This document shows, one piece after another, positions 36,801 to 44,713 of a DNA stretch of 64,000 nt (positions are counted from its first letter, which is position 1; the number at the start of each line of letters is the position of its first letter). Both the position numbers and the translations under genes were made by a program. The stretch lies in NCBI RefSeq assembly GCF_900112175.1, contig NZ_FOYT01000004.1, positions 124,001 to 188,000 of the forward strand, written 5' to 3'. This DNA is from Halogeometricum rufum. Lineage in GTDB: Archaea > Halobacteriota > Halobacteria > Halobacteriales > Haloferacaceae. The notes beneath the pieces were generated by a model that saw only the letters and a list, made by a program, of their open reading frames with translations, was not told the origin of the DNA and did not search any database.

Positions 36801-36946
36801 TCGGACCGGCGTCTCTCGTCGGGTCGCCGGTCGGCGCAGGGTCGGTCACGGTCCGGTCCGCTCTCGTCCGGTCCGCGCTCGTCCGCTCGTTCGTCGCTCG
36901 ATGCGTCGGTCGTCTGCTCGGTGTGTGAGGGGTCGTCTCGGTTCAT
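33866..36946 (-). CDS. narG: Respiratory nitrate reductase catalytic subunit, Tat-exported
   Basis: A 1026-residue Mo-bis-MGD enzyme. The FS0 ligand set is His152, Cys156, Cys160, Cys195 (NarG-type H-x3-C-x3-C-x34-C). The motif GFTPIPAMSPVSFAGG and FYDWYSDLPPG (likely Mo-ligand Asp291) match NarG rather than Ser/Cys-liganded relatives. A Tat motif SRRGFLKG is at 87-94, so the enzyme faces outside (pNar). The 86 residues before it are hydrophilic and Arg/Asp-rich, unusual for a signal peptide. The start at 36946 is supported by a 4-base overlap; an ATG at 36769 would give a normal leader. Chlorate or selenate reduction is possible but less likely. Confidence 0.93.
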   Translation of the reverse strand: MNRDDPSHTEQTTDASSDERADERGPDESGPDRDRPCADRRPDERRRSDEERRTDGGQRMDDDRRPTDGAADGPAVGDPAGTNVPVSRRGFLKGVGLASVLGVGSASASDDSLFAMDGLQPVDDPIGDYPYRDWEDLYREQWDWDSVARSTHSVNCTGSCSWNVYVKNGQVWREEQAGDYPRFDESVPDPNPRGCQKGACYTDYVNAEQRIKHPLKRVGERGEGKWQRISWDDALTEIAEHVVEEVQAGRYDAISGFTPIPAMSPVSFAGGSRLVNLLGGVSHSFYDWYSDLPPGQPITWGTQTDNAESADWYNADYIVAWGSNINVTRIPDAKYFLEAGYDGTKRVGVFTDYSQTAIHTDEWLSPDPGTDTALALGMAQTIVREELYDEAHLKEQTDVPLLVREDTGKFLRASDVPAVSTDADRPEWMLLMLDAEGTLREAPGSLGERDGQKDYSKSIELDFDPRLDAETTVRTTDGPVQVRTVWNELREELSEYDPETVHETTGVGRETYQRVAREFADVDRAKIIHGKGVNDWYHNDLGNRAIQLLVTLTGNLGRQGTGLDHYVGQEKIWTFHGWKTLSFPTGSVRGVPTTLWTYYHAGILDNTDPDTAAKIREAIDEGWMPVYPAEREDGSRPDPTTMFVWRGNYFNQAKGNVAVEEELWPKLDLVVDVNFRMDSTAMYSDIVLPTASHYEKHDLSMTDMHTYVHPFTPAVEPLGESKTDWQIFRELAAKIQEVATERGVDPVPDRTFDREIDLQSIHDDYVRDWATGEEGALAEDRAACEYILEHSAESNPEGTDEQITFADTVEQPKRLLEAGDHWTSDIEEGEAYAPWKDFVQDKNPWPTVTGRQQYYIDHDWFLELGEQLPTHKEGPTNTGGDYPMEYNTPHGRWSIHSTWRDSEKMLRLQRGEPVVYLHPQDAEERGIEDGDTVEVFNDLASVELQAKLYPSSQRGTARMFFAWERFQFPDDTNFNSLVPMYMKPTQLVQYPEDTGEHLYFFPNYWGPTGVNSDVRVDVRKPGGDGG

Positions 36947-37152
36947 TCGGCTCTCCGTACGAAGACCGTCGTCAGTGCCAGTACCGCGCCGACCGCGCCG
37001 AGTGCGACTCCCGCGACGGTGTCGCCCCCCGTCTGCAGACCGAGGGCGACGAGTCCGACGCCGAGGAGTTTGCTCGCGCGGTCGAGGTGCCGATACGTCC
37101 GCGCCGACAGTTCGAGGCCGCCGGGCGACGCCTCGTCTGCGACGTCCGTCAT
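36943..37152 (-). CDS. Small two-helix membrane protein of the nar operon
   Basis: An ATG at 37152 begins a 69-residue protein ([18 protein letters not shown]..) that ends at 36943. Two hydrophobic helices ([15 protein letters not shown], and [21 protein letters not shown]) form a hairpin. It overlaps cytochrome b upstream and NarG downstream by 4 bases each. It may be a small structural subunit of the quinol-oxidising membrane part. The longer frame in the same register is antisense shadow of cytochrome b. Confidence 0.75.
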   Translation of the reverse strand: MTDVADEASPGGLELSARTYRHLDRASKLLGVGLVALGLQTGGDTVAGVALGAVGAVLALTTVFVRRAE

Positions 37153-38618
37153 CGACCCCCCACCTCCGAGGAGTCGGCGGCGTCGTCCGCAGTCGCGTCG
37201 CTCGATTCCCCGCTCGCGTCGTCGTCTCGCAGGAGGCGGTACGTCAGCAGTCCCGACGCGGCCGGGACGACCAACAGCGCGACGGAGAGAATCGGGTTCA
37301 CGACGCCGGTGCCGACGTTCAGCGCCCGCGCCAGCAGGTTGTTCATCCCCGCGATGGAGGCGATCATGATGAACTGAATCGCCGCGACGCCGACGGCCGT
37401 CTGCCACGGTCGGTCCAGCGGGTTCGCGGTGAAGTGGACCTGTCGCTCGTGGTAGTCCACGAACGGCCAGACGGCGACGGCGCCGAACACCAGCGTCGGG
37501 AGCAACACGCCGCCGACGAACTCCGTCGAGACGTGGACGCCGACGACGGGTATCGTGAAGCTCATCCACGACGGGAGGAGCTTCAGGAAGCCGTACACCC
37601 ACATCAGGAACCAGTCCGGCATGATGAGTTCCGGCGTCCCCGCGGGGTCGTTCGGCCCGTACTCCGCGATGTTGTGGACCGGGAAGAACCCGCCCAGCGT
37701 CGCCAGCGTCGCCAGCGTCAGGAAGAACACGACCGCGCTGACGGCCGCCTGATTCGGGAACGCCGGGAGGCCGACGACGACGCTGTCGTCCTCGCGCGCG
37801 ACGGTGGCGTCGGTACCGCCGTCGCTCGCGGCCGCGGCCTCTCGCGCGTCGTGCGGCGGCGACGGCCCGCGAACGTCGTCGTCTCGGGGGGCCTCGGTGT
37901 GCTTCTGTCTGACGAGAATCGCCATGTGTATCGCCAGCAGGACGGCGATGGCCGCCGGGATGACGAGCACGTGGAGGAAGTACAGTCGCGGGATGGTCGC
38001 GCTGGAGGGGAACTCCCCGCCGAACACCACTTTCCCCACGACGCCGCCGACGAACGGGACGGAGGTGGCGAGGTTGTAGCCGATGCCCGTCGCCGTCGCG
38101 GCGAACTCGTCGAACGGGAGCGCGTACCCCGTGTACGCCGCGCCCATCGCCAACCCGGCGAGGCCGGTGCCGACGACCCAGTTCGGTTCGCGCGGGTTGC
38201 GGTACGCCCCGGTGAAGAACACGCGGAGCATGTGCAAGCCGATGGAGGCGACGAACAGGTGGGCCGCCCAGTGGTGCATCCGCCGGATGAACATCCCGAA
38301 CGGGATGTCGTAGGTGATGTGCAGGACGCTGGCGAACGCCTCGGGCACCTCCTCGCCCTGGAACGCCGCGACGCTGCCCTCGTACTCCACGTCGCTGGTC
38401 GAGGGCTCGAAGAACATCCCGAGGAACATCCCCGTCAGGACGAGGACGAGGAAGCAGAACAGCGCCACCTCGCCGAGCAGGAACGAGTCCTCGGCGGGGA
38501 ACGCCTTCCCGAGGAACGTCCGTCCGGTGTCGAGATCGAATCGGCTGTCCAGCCAGTCGTACGTCCGCCTCCCGGCGTCGCCCGCCCGTTCGGCGAGTCG
38601 GTCCGTGCGGGACATCAC
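37149..38618 (-). CDS. narC: Cytochrome b (bc1/b6f-type) of the nitrate reductase
   Basis: A 489-residue membrane protein. The N-terminal cytochrome b core has histidines in [23 protein letters not shown] and in [22 protein letters not shown], two pairs spaced to hold two haems b across a four-helix bundle. The second half has PxxY-type quinol-site helices. With the Rieske protein just upstream it forms a bc-like quinol oxidase feeding electrons outward to the NarGH side, as proposed for haloarchaeal nar operons. Start overlaps the Rieske stop; a second ATG is one codon later. Confidence 0.9.
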   Translation of the reverse strand: MMSRTDRLAERAGDAGRRTYDWLDSRFDLDTGRTFLGKAFPAEDSFLLGEVALFCFLVLVLTGMFLGMFFEPSTSDVEYEGSVAAFQGEEVPEAFASVLHITYDIPFGMFIRRMHHWAAHLFVASIGLHMLRVFFTGAYRNPREPNWVVGTGLAGLAMGAAYTGYALPFDEFAATATGIGYNLATSVPFVGGVVGKVVFGGEFPSSATIPRLYFLHVLVIPAAIAVLLAIHMAILVRQKHTEAPRDDDVRGPSPPHDAREAAAASDGGTDATVAREDDSVVVGLPAFPNQAAVSAVVFFLTLATLATLGGFFPVHNIAEYGPNDPAGTPELIMPDWFLMWVYGFLKLLPSWMSFTIPVVGVHVSTEFVGGVLLPTLVFGAVAVWPFVDYHERQVHFTANPLDRPWQTAVGVAAIQFIMIASIAGMNNLLARALNVGTGVVNPILSVALLVVPAASGLLTYRLLRDDDASGESSDATADDAADSSEVGGR

Positions 38619-39271
38619 TCACCACCCGCCCCGACGGGGCCCTCGAAGTCGCCCGTGGCGACGAGGTAGCCGTCGTTCGAGAGCGTGATGGGTAACTGCG
38701 GGAGGGCACGCGGCGGCGGGCCGCCGACGACTTTCGCCCCCGCGGTGGGGTCGAACTTCCCGAAGTGACACGGGCAGACGAGCGTCTCGCCCTCCTCGTT
38801 CGACACCATACAGCCCGCGTGCGTGCAGACTTTCGAGTACGCGGCGTAGCCGGCGACGGTGAACTCCAGTTTCGTGTCGCCGCCGTAGGCGTCCTCTGGG
38901 TGTCTGACGAGCAACGTCGGCGCTCGCTCGATGCCGGGGCGGGGTTCGGGGAACACCGTCGTTCGCTCGCCCTCGGCGAGTGCGGACTCGGTGACGCGTT
39001 CGCCCTCGCCGTCCACGAGGTAGATGCCGTCGGAGTAGACGGGACCCGTGTACGACCGCTCGAACACCCGCGTCAGGCCGGACAGCGGGGCGGCGAGACT
39101 CGCCACGGCCGTCAGGCCGCCGACGGTGGCGAGCACCTTCGCGTAGTCGCGGCGCGCCACCGCCCGGTCGTCCGTGAAGATGCTCGGGTGGTGTGGGTCG
39201 CCGCCGTCCGGGCAGTCCGAACAACAGTCATCGCACGCCCCCGCGTCGGCCCCGTCGTGACCGCCGGTCAT
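38615..39271 (-). CDS. narB: Rieske iron-sulfur protein of the nitrate reductase
   Basis: A 218-residue protein. The 2Fe-2S ligands are in CTHAGC and CPCHFGKFD, with the disulfide cysteines included, as in bc1-type Rieske proteins. A Tat-like [22 protein letters not shown] segment gives the membrane anchor. Unusually, the N-terminus carries a cysteine-rich patch [14 protein letters not shown], which might bind a metal. The longer frame in this register is antisense-like filler; the ATG at 39271 overlaps the previous stop. Confidence 0.9.
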   Translation of the reverse strand: MTGGHDGADAGACDDCCSDCPDGGDPHHPSIFTDDRAVARRDYAKVLATVGGLTAVASLAAPLSGLTRVFERSYTGPVYSDGIYLVDGEGERVTESALAEGERTTVFPEPRPGIERAPTLLVRHPEDAYGGDTKLEFTVAGYAAYSKVCTHAGCMVSNEEGETLVCPCHFGKFDPTAGAKVVGGPPPRALPQLPITLSNDGYLVATGDFEGPVGAGGE

Positions 39272-39846
39272 CGGTGCCCCCTCCGTTCGGCGACTTCGAC
39301 GTGCGGGAGGAACCACGCGTAGTACGCGACGGTCAACAGCGCCAGCGAGACGAACATGCCCGTCGCGTAGACGCCGAAGTACTGGGTCCGCGCGAGCGTG
39401 AGGTACTCGCCGGTGAACAGTGCGGCGAAGACGATGGCGAGGATGGTCAGACCGCCCATCGCCAAGATACCCTCCGCGGCGTCCGAGGCGTCGTGGTACT
39501 GGACGACCCACCGGTCGTCGGTCCGGAACCAGGGCAAGCCGACCCGTCCGCCGTCCGCGACGGCGGCGTCGCTCGGGTCGTCCGGTCGCACCGCGGAGTC
39601 CATGAACCGATGGACTGCGGCGAGGACGGCGAGCAAACCGAACAGGGCGACCCAGACGATGACTCCGACCTGACTGGGCGCGAGTTTGTTCGGCGTGTCG
39701 ACGAGTTCCTGAAGCGGCCGCATCTCGGTCACGCTCTGGTCTATCTCCACCTCCTCGCTCGGCGGTTCGCCGTGAAGCGCGACGAACCACATCGGCAGGA
39801 GGACGGCCACGACGAGGAGGACGACGACGGCCGTCTCACGCCGCAC
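39268..39846 (-). CDS. First gene of the nar operon, three-helix membrane protein
   Basis: A 192-residue protein with helix 1 at the N-terminus (VVVLLVVAVLLPMWFVAL), helix 2 in the middle (VGVIVWVALFGLLAVLAAV), a soluble loop of about 45 residues, and two C-terminal hydrophobic segments. It corresponds in position to narA of Haloferax and Haloarcula operons; I cannot verify homology and no cofactor motif is visible. It leads the ten-gene downstream run by a 4-base overlap. Confidence 0.75.
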   Translation of the reverse strand: MRRETAVVVLLVVAVLLPMWFVALHGEPPSEEVEIDQSVTEMRPLQELVDTPNKLAPSQVGVIVWVALFGLLAVLAAVHRFMDSAVRPDDPSDAAVADGGRVGLPWFRTDDRWVVQYHDASDAAEGILAMGGLTILAIVFAALFTGEYLTLARTQYFGVYATGMFVSLALLTVAYYAWFLPHVEVAERRGHR

Positions 39847-39886
39847 GGCGTCTCACCTCGCCACGGACACCGCCCGACTCACCGCC

Positions 39887-39906
39887 GTTCGTCCGACGCG
39901 GCGAAC
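39887..39906. promoter_or_regulatory. GTTCG-N10-CGAAC inverted repeat upstream of the nar operon
   Basis: GTTCG (39887-39891) and CGAAC (39902-39906) lie 41-60 bases before the first nar gene. The same half-site makes up the palindrome at 40058-40071 next to narO. A NarO site is an inference. Confidence 0.45.
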
Positions 39907-40057
39907 TCCGTCGGTCCGGAAACAGGCTGTTGTGAGAGTTCACTACTCTACGTAGAACACGCTGTCCGACGGGTGTAACCGGCTAACCATAGGATGGGGG
40001 GGGTTTATCGGTGGTCGGCCGAAGCCGTGCAGTCCGCAGAACGGTACGAGGGTGGAC

Positions 40058-40071
40058 ACGTTCGCGAACGT
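40058..40071. promoter_or_regulatory. Perfect 14-base palindrome ACGTTCGCGAACGT before narO
   Basis: It lies in the divergent nar/narO gap, 63 bases before the chosen narO start and about 60 bases after a TATA-like TTTATC (39999-40004 region). It contains the GTTCG/CGAAC pair with no spacer. Confidence 0.45.
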
Positions 40072-40133
40072 CGGACGGTCAGGCGAACATGTACGGGAAA
40101 ATGCAAAGCCAGTTCGGAATACTAGCCCGTAGT

Positions 40134-40775
40134 ATGACGGCCCGAGGGGTACACGCGGAGGTGGAAATCGTCAGCTGCTCCGCCTGTCGAATCGGGAACA
40201 TGGCGGACAGGGAGACGGATATATCGGAGATATCGCGCTCGACGATACCCGCGGACGACACCGTCACGGTGGACTTCCGCGCGGACGCCGACGCCGAGTT
40301 CGAGGACGCAGACGAGGTGTTCCGGTACGGTGACACCGCCGTCTACCGGTTCGAGTGCGAAGCGGGCACGACGCCGGCCTGTCCGTGCGAGTTCGTCGAG
40401 TGCAGGGGCTGTCCGGTCCAGTCCTTCCGGACCACCGACGGCGCCGTCGTCCTCCTGTTCGTCGCTCGGGACGTCGACCACCTCCGGGGGATAGTACTCG
40501 ACCTCAGAGAGCAGTTCCCGGACGTGTCGCTGCGTCGTCTCACCCGTTCGCGTGACCCCGACGCGGGCGACGACCTGGTCCTCCTCGACCGAGAGTCGCT
40601 CACCGCCCGACAGCGCGAAGTGCTCACGACGGCCCACCGGATGGGCTACTTCTCCCACCCGAAAGACGCCAACGCGACCGAAGTCGCGGGCGCCCTCGAC
40701 ATCAACCGCTCGACGTTCGCCGAACACCTCTCGGCCGCGCAGTCGAAACTGCTGGACAGCATCCTCGAAGCCTGA
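40134..40775 (+). CDS. narO: Cysteine-rich HTH-10 regulator, NarO-type
   Basis: A 213-residue regulator divergent from the nar operon. Cys15, Cys18 and a cluster Cys75, 83, 85, 90, 93 (FECEAGTTPACPCEFVECRGC) match the cysteine motif of haloarchaeal NarO, thought to hold an O2-sensitive Fe-S or metal site. The C-terminal HTH-10 domain starts LTARQREVLTTAHRMGYFSHPKDANATEVA. In Haloferax NarO activates nar and denitrification genes under low oxygen. ATGs at 40089 and 40101 are alternative starts, but the conserved region begins at MTARGVHAEVEI. Confidence 0.88.
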   Translation: MTARGVHAEVEIVSCSACRIGNMADRETDISEISRSTIPADDTVTVDFRADADAEFEDADEVFRYGDTAVYRFECEAGTTPACPCEFVECRGCPVQSFRTTDGAVVLLFVARDVDHLRGIVLDLREQFPDVSLRRLTRSRDPDAGDDLVLLDRESLTARQREVLTTAHRMGYFSHPKDANATEVAGALDINRSTFAEHLSAAQSKLLDSILEA

Positions 40776-40889
40776 GGCCGCGCCCCGGACGCGAGCGGTC
40801 CGGTCGCGGCGGGCACTTGAGTTCCCACACCATGCGGGGTCGAGAGCCTTGGACGACGACGCAAAACCTCTCGATATCGGTGAGGGAAC

Positions 40890-41045
40890 GTGGCGCAACA
40901 GTTCGTCTTCGACTGTCCGGAGTGCGACAGCGTCGTCGCCGTCGGCGGCGAGATTCGAGCCGAGATACTGGAACACGGCTGCGTTCTCTGCGAGGCGCCC
41001 GCGAGCGTCGGCGACTTCTGCCGGCCGTCGGAGACGGACGCGTAA
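40890..41045 (+). CDS. 51-residue zinc-ribbon protein
   Basis: A GTG start gives MAQQFVFDCPECDSVVAVGGEI..EHGCVLCEAP..FC, two CxxC knuckles (Cys9/Cys12 and Cys31/Cys34) typical of a small zinc ribbon. GTGAGGGA just before the start resembles a ribosome binding site. It lies between narO and the radical SAM gene, so it is probably a regulatory or adaptor protein for nitrate respiration; evidence is positional only. Confidence 0.7.
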   Translation: MAQQFVFDCPECDSVVAVGGEIRAEILEHGCVLCEAPASVGDFCRPSETDA

Positions 41046-41069
41046 GAGACTGACCGCGCGACAGACGGG

Positions 41070-42275
41070 TCAGTCTGCGCCGACGCCGGCCGGCGCACTC
41101 GTCCGTTCCTCCTCGCGGAGGTAACACTGCGGGTCGGGCGCGAAGACGTCGTCGTGGGCGGCGAGAGCGCGGAGGCGCGACGCCCCGCGGCAGACGTCTC
41201 GATAGCGACACTCGGCGCACCGACCGGTCAGCCGGTCGGGTCGCTCTCGCAACGCCCGGAGCAGCGGGTTCGTCTCGTCGTCCCAGATGGCACCGAACGA
41301 CCGGTCGCGGACGTTGCCGAGGCTGTACCCCTGCCAGAACTGCGTGAGGTGGACGTTGCCCTGATAGTCCACGTCGGCCACGCGTTCGCCCGTCGGGTCG
41401 CCGCCGTTGCGCCGGAGGTAGTCGTACACCCGTTCGGCCGTCGCCTCCCCGAGGTTGCGACGCGCGTACTCGACGAGGTAGGCGGCGTCGGCGTAGTTCC
41501 CGACGAGCAACGTCTCGATTTCCGCGCCGCGTTCGTGGTACTCGCGCGTGAGGTCGCACACTCGCGTCACCGCCTCGCGTTTCGCGGCGGGTGAGAGGTC
41601 CGCGTCGGCGATACCCGCGCCGCGGCCGCCGTAGTCGAGGTGGTAGAAGCAGAAGCGGTCGACGCCCTCGTCGTGCAGTAACTCGACCACGCCGGGCAGG
41701 TCCTCCGCGTTCGACTCGGTGATGGTGTAGCGGAGCCCGGTCTTGAGGCCCGCGTCGAGGCAGGCCCTGATTCCGCGCACCGCGGCGTCGAACGCCCCTT
41801 CGGCGCCGCGGAACGCGTCGTTTCGCTCGGGGAGGCCGTCGACGGAGACGCCGGCGTACCGGAGACCCGCCTCGCGCAACCGCCGCGCCTTCTCGGGCGT
41901 GATGAGCGTTCCGTTCGTCGAGAGGACGGGCCGAATCCCCAGGCCGTCGGCGTGGGAGACGAGTTCCAGCAGGTCGTCGCGGACCAGCGGTTCCCCGCCG
42001 GAGAAGAGGACGACCGGCACGCCGTAGTCGGCGAGGTCATCTAGCAGTCGTTTGCCCTCCGCGGTGCTGAGTTCGCCGGGGGCGTTCTCCGTGTCGGCCC
42101 CGGCGTAACAGTGCGAGCAGTAGAGGTTGCACCGCTTCGTCACGTTCCACACGACGACCGGACGGCGCTGTTTCTCGTCGGTTATCTGCGGCTTCGAGGA
42201 CTCCGACGCCGCGTCGTACCGGAGGCCGTCGCCCTCGGCGTCGAGTTCGCACAGGAGTTTGCTGACCGATATCAT
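41070..42275 (-). CDS. NirJ/AhbC/AhbD-like radical SAM-SPASM protein
   Basis: A 401-residue enzyme. Cys49-x3-Cys53-x2-Cys56 (KRCNLYCSHCYAG) binds the radical-SAM 4Fe-4S cluster, VLFSGGEPL binds SAM, and a SPASM-type C-terminus (CAECRYRDVCRGASRL..DPQCYL) holds a second cluster. Segments WNVTKRCNLYCSHCY, AGVSVDGLPERNDAFRG and VDYQGNVHLTQFWQGYSLGNVR match NirJ and the haem-pathway enzymes AhbC/AhbD, so side-chain removal from a sirohaem-derived tetrapyrrole is likely. Which step cannot be told. Its ATG overlaps the stop of the PaaB-like partner. Confidence 0.85.
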   Translation of the reverse strand: MISVSKLLCELDAEGDGLRYDAASESSKPQITDEKQRRPVVVWNVTKRCNLYCSHCYAGADTENAPGELSTAEGKRLLDDLADYGVPVVLFSGGEPLVRDDLLELVSHADGLGIRPVLSTNGTLITPEKARRLREAGLRYAGVSVDGLPERNDAFRGAEGAFDAAVRGIRACLDAGLKTGLRYTITESNAEDLPGVVELLHDEGVDRFCFYHLDYGGRGAGIADADLSPAAKREAVTRVCDLTREYHERGAEIETLLVGNYADAAYLVEYARRNLGEATAERVYDYLRRNGGDPTGERVADVDYQGNVHLTQFWQGYSLGNVRDRSFGAIWDDETNPLLRALRERPDRLTGRCAECRYRDVCRGASRLRALAAHDDVFAPDPQCYLREEERTSAPAGVGAD

Positions 42276-42580
42276 AGCTCGTGGGTTCGTTCCTCGTCTC
42301 CGGTGCCGAGCGTCACCGCCTCGGCGTCGTCGTCGAGGTCGTGCGTCGAGTAGCGGCGGACGGCGTCGGCGGGACAGAGCCAGAGGTCGTCGGCGTACCA
42401 CGCGAACAGTTTCGTCGCCTGTTCGTGAGCGACGTCCGCCGACGGCGCGGACACGCTCCCCACGTGACGGAGTGGGTCGTCGTCGTCCCCGCGGACGAAC
42501 ACTTCCCACTCTCGTCCGCCGGTGTCGTCGGCACCCCGAGGCGTGTCACCGACTCGGTGACGGTCCGGTTTCTCGACCAT
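42272..42580 (-). CDS. Htur_1727-type radical-SAM partner protein, PaaB-like
   Basis: A 102-residue protein upstream of, and overlapping by 4 bases, the radical SAM gene. It fits the haloarchaeal Htur_1727 family, which has been described as a radical-SAM-partnered candidate RiPP. The core REWEVFVRG..PLRHVGSVSAPSADVAHEQATKLF..DLWLCPADAV follows the layout of PaaB, a small subunit of phenylacetyl-CoA epoxidase (WEVFVR, HVGS, A.A..HA, WVVP). A structural partner of the enzyme therefore seems as likely as a modified peptide. No leader or core cleavage site is visible. Confidence 0.75.
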   Translation of the reverse strand: MVEKPDRHRVGDTPRGADDTGGREWEVFVRGDDDDPLRHVGSVSAPSADVAHEQATKLFAWYADDLWLCPADAVRRYSTHDLDDDAEAVTLGTGDEERTHEL

Positions 42581-42711
42581 GTGGGTGAACGGAAGCGCCG
42601 CCCTACCACGATTCCCCCGATGATGTTCGGCGGATTGCACTCGGCCCCAGCTTTCAAGAGCACACGGGCCCAAGTCTCCGGGCTCTGTCCCCGCCGACGG
42701 AGTCGGAGCAG

Positions 42712-43017
42712 TCAGTCGGCCGCGGTCGGCGCGAGGACGACGAGCGCGGTACTGGGCTCGGTCGCCCGGGGGGAAATCGCTCGGTCGCCGTCGAACCGCG
42801 CCACGTCGCCGGATTCGAGCGCGTGCGTCTCGTCGTCGAGGTCCAGTTCGAGCGCGCCGTCGAGGACGGCGAGGACGACGCTCCGGCCGGGGTGTCGGTG
42901 CGAATCGACGCGTTCGCCCGCGGCGAGCGAGAGGCGGACCGTCTTCGGTTCCGACCCGGGGAAGACGTTCGCGTGCGGCGTCGCGTCGAGGTCCGAAAGG
43001 CGGGTTATCTCGGTCAT
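42712..43017 (-). CDS. Single-domain cupin
   Basis: A 101-residue cupin. The first metal motif is VDSHRHPGRSVVLAVLDG (His40, His42, with Glu absent at the usual place), the second motif is weak (LESGDVARFDGDRAISPRA). Small cupins of this sort recur near haloarchaeal nitrate and nitrite genes, but the ligand is unknown. It is 131 bases upstream of the PaaB-like gene on the same strand and divergent from the Mo-domain gene. Confidence 0.8.
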   Translation of the reverse strand: MTEITRLSDLDATPHANVFPGSEPKTVRLSLAAGERVDSHRHPGRSVVLAVLDGALELDLDDETHALESGDVARFDGDRAISPRATEPSTALVVLAPTAAD

Positions 43018-43131
43018 GGCAGTTCGTACTCGGAGCGTTCCGCCGAGACGGGCTGAACGTTCCCCCGAACGTCTTCGGGCGGTCGTCGTCGACCGTCGCC
43101 GTGATAGGACTGGAGCGCCAACGTGCCGAAC

Positions 43132-43608
43132 ATGGCTCAGGCACCGACGGCCGACTGGGGAATCACCGTCGTCGGCGAGCGTCAGCACACGGTGCGCGCC
43201 GACGACGTGACCGAAGCGACGCTGACGACCGGTCGGGTGCGCGTGTCGTGCGCCTCGGGCGACCGATACGACGCGACGTGGCGCGGCGTCGGCGTGGGTG
43301 ACCTCCTCGACGGCGCGTCGCCCCCGGCGGAGACCACGCATCTCGTCTTCGAGAGTGACTCGGGCTACGCGGCCTGCGTCCCCGTCGGCGACGCCATCGG
43401 CGGACTGGTCGCCGTCGAACGCGACGGCGAAGCGCTCGCGGAGGACGAGTCGTACGCGACGCGGTTCGTCGCGCCGGGCGTCGACGGCGCGCGGTTCGTG
43501 AAGGGCGTCGAGCGGATTCGGGCGCTCTCGCTCCCGCCCGAGGCCGACCCGACGGAGTACGAGAATCTCGACCTCGACAGTCCGGAGTACGAGAAGACCG
43601 ACGCGTGA
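43132..43608 (+). CDS. Stand-alone sulfite-oxidase-type molybdopterin domain
   Basis: A 158-residue protein that matches only the oxidoreductase molybdopterin-binding (SUOX/YedY) domain. VSCASGDRYDATWRGVGVGDLL places Cys40 where the Mo-ligand cysteine sits before the W-x-GV motif, and ATRFVAPGVDGARFVKGVERI is the usual end of the domain. It lacks a signal peptide and the dimerisation domain. GTG at 43123 is a possible earlier start. Given its size it may bind a cofactor fragment or have lost catalysis. Confidence 0.75.
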   Translation: MAQAPTADWGITVVGERQHTVRADDVTEATLTTGRVRVSCASGDRYDATWRGVGVGDLLDGASPPAETTHLVFESDSGYAACVPVGDAIGGLVAVERDGEALAEDESYATRFVAPGVDGARFVKGVERIRALSLPPEADPTEYENLDLDSPEYEKTDA

Positions 43609-43785
43609 CGCGGCGGTGTCGGCTGCCCGCTCTCGCGAACGAGATTCGGACGCCACGTGAACCCGTGAGCGCTTGCTTCGGTCGACCCTCGGAGCGGAGA
43701 GCGGTTCGGGTCGACCGGGGGTTTGGGGTCGTCCGGGTCGAATCGAGGCGCGAAGGGGCCGGGGAGAGGACGCTGCGTCCCCGGC

Positions 43786-44400
43786 TCAGCGGCCGTCCCC
43801 GGCCGCCTCGCGTTCGGCGTCGGGACGTGACCGAACCGCGCGGCGTTCGGACGCCGCGAACGACTCGCCGCACGACGTGCAGACGAACTCGTCCGGCGGT
43901 CGGCGCGGCGCGGTCGGTCCGTCGCCCATCCGGTCGTCGAGAAGGTTCGATTCGTCAGGCGGACGTATCTCCTCGCACACGAGGAACGAGTCGCCGAGTT
44001 CGAGTAGTTCGGCCGTCCGAGCCACCGCCTCGTACTCGTCCACCAGCCCGCGCTCTCTGAGTTCGGACCCGCACCCCGGACAGGGCGTCTCGACCCGCGA
44101 CAGGTCGGCCGGCGACCGAACGACTCGGCCGACGACAGCGTACTTCGCCCCCGTCCGCAGGTCGTACAACTCGTCCGAGTGCGCGTCGGGCAACACCACC
44201 CGTCGAAGCGTCCCGTCGTCGGTTCCGACCGAGATGCGACTGACCAGACTGCCGTCGGACCGGAGCGGAAACTGCGTGACGAACACCCCCGTGAACGCCT
44301 CCAGCCCACCCTCCGCGCTACGACCGCCGTCGGTCGTCTCGCGCGCTTCGGAATCGCCGACCGGCGCGGACCCGTGCGACGAATGGCACCGATGGTTCAT
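43786..44400 (-). CDS. Zinc-finger-containing hypothetical protein
   Basis: A 204-residue soluble protein with two CxxC pairs: CPGCGSEL (mid-protein) and CTSCGESF (near the C-terminus), likely one split zinc site. An N-terminal beta region (FVTQFPLRSDGSLVSRISVGTD) and YAVVGRVVRSP suggest a nucleic-acid-binding or regulatory fold. I recognise no family. It faces away from the receiver-GAF gene. Confidence 0.65.
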   Translation of the reverse strand: MNHRCHSSHGSAPVGDSEARETTDGGRSAEGGLEAFTGVFVTQFPLRSDGSLVSRISVGTDDGTLRRVVLPDAHSDELYDLRTGAKYAVVGRVVRSPADLSRVETPCPGCGSELRERGLVDEYEAVARTAELLELGDSFLVCEEIRPPDESNLLDDRMGDGPTAPRRPPDEFVCTSCGESFAASERRAVRSRPDAEREAAGDGR

Positions 44401-44713
44401 TTCGTATATCTAGAACGAATCGGTGAGTGATAAGTGTGCGCTTCCTAACATCTCGTTGTCACTATCTCCCAGCGTTCCGCGGCGGGCCGCAAACCGGCTG
44501 ACCGACTCCTATGCGCACGGGAGAGCGGTCCCGGGCCGAACCGCCCGTCGAGCGGCAAGTTCGTGTCGCCAGCGGTGTGCAGGAGGCAACCGGGCGTTGC
44601 GACGGCGACCGGGGCTTCGTCGACTCGTGTTATCGATTTCGGTAATCGGAGGCGTGGACTATTACGTAGCGAGTCCTCTGTTCGAAACGCATGAAATTGG
44701 GGTCTCATCTCGA

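Noticed and set aside
34373-36928. 851-codon open frame on the plus strand
   Set aside because: Antisense shadow of narG; composition is Val/Arg/Gly-rich with no domain, while narG has all cofactor motifs.
42272-42580. RiPP precursor peptide as the firm identity of the radical SAM partner
   Set aside because: No leader-core junction, cysteine-rich core or cleavage motif; a PaaB-like pattern is at least as good, so I report it as undecided.
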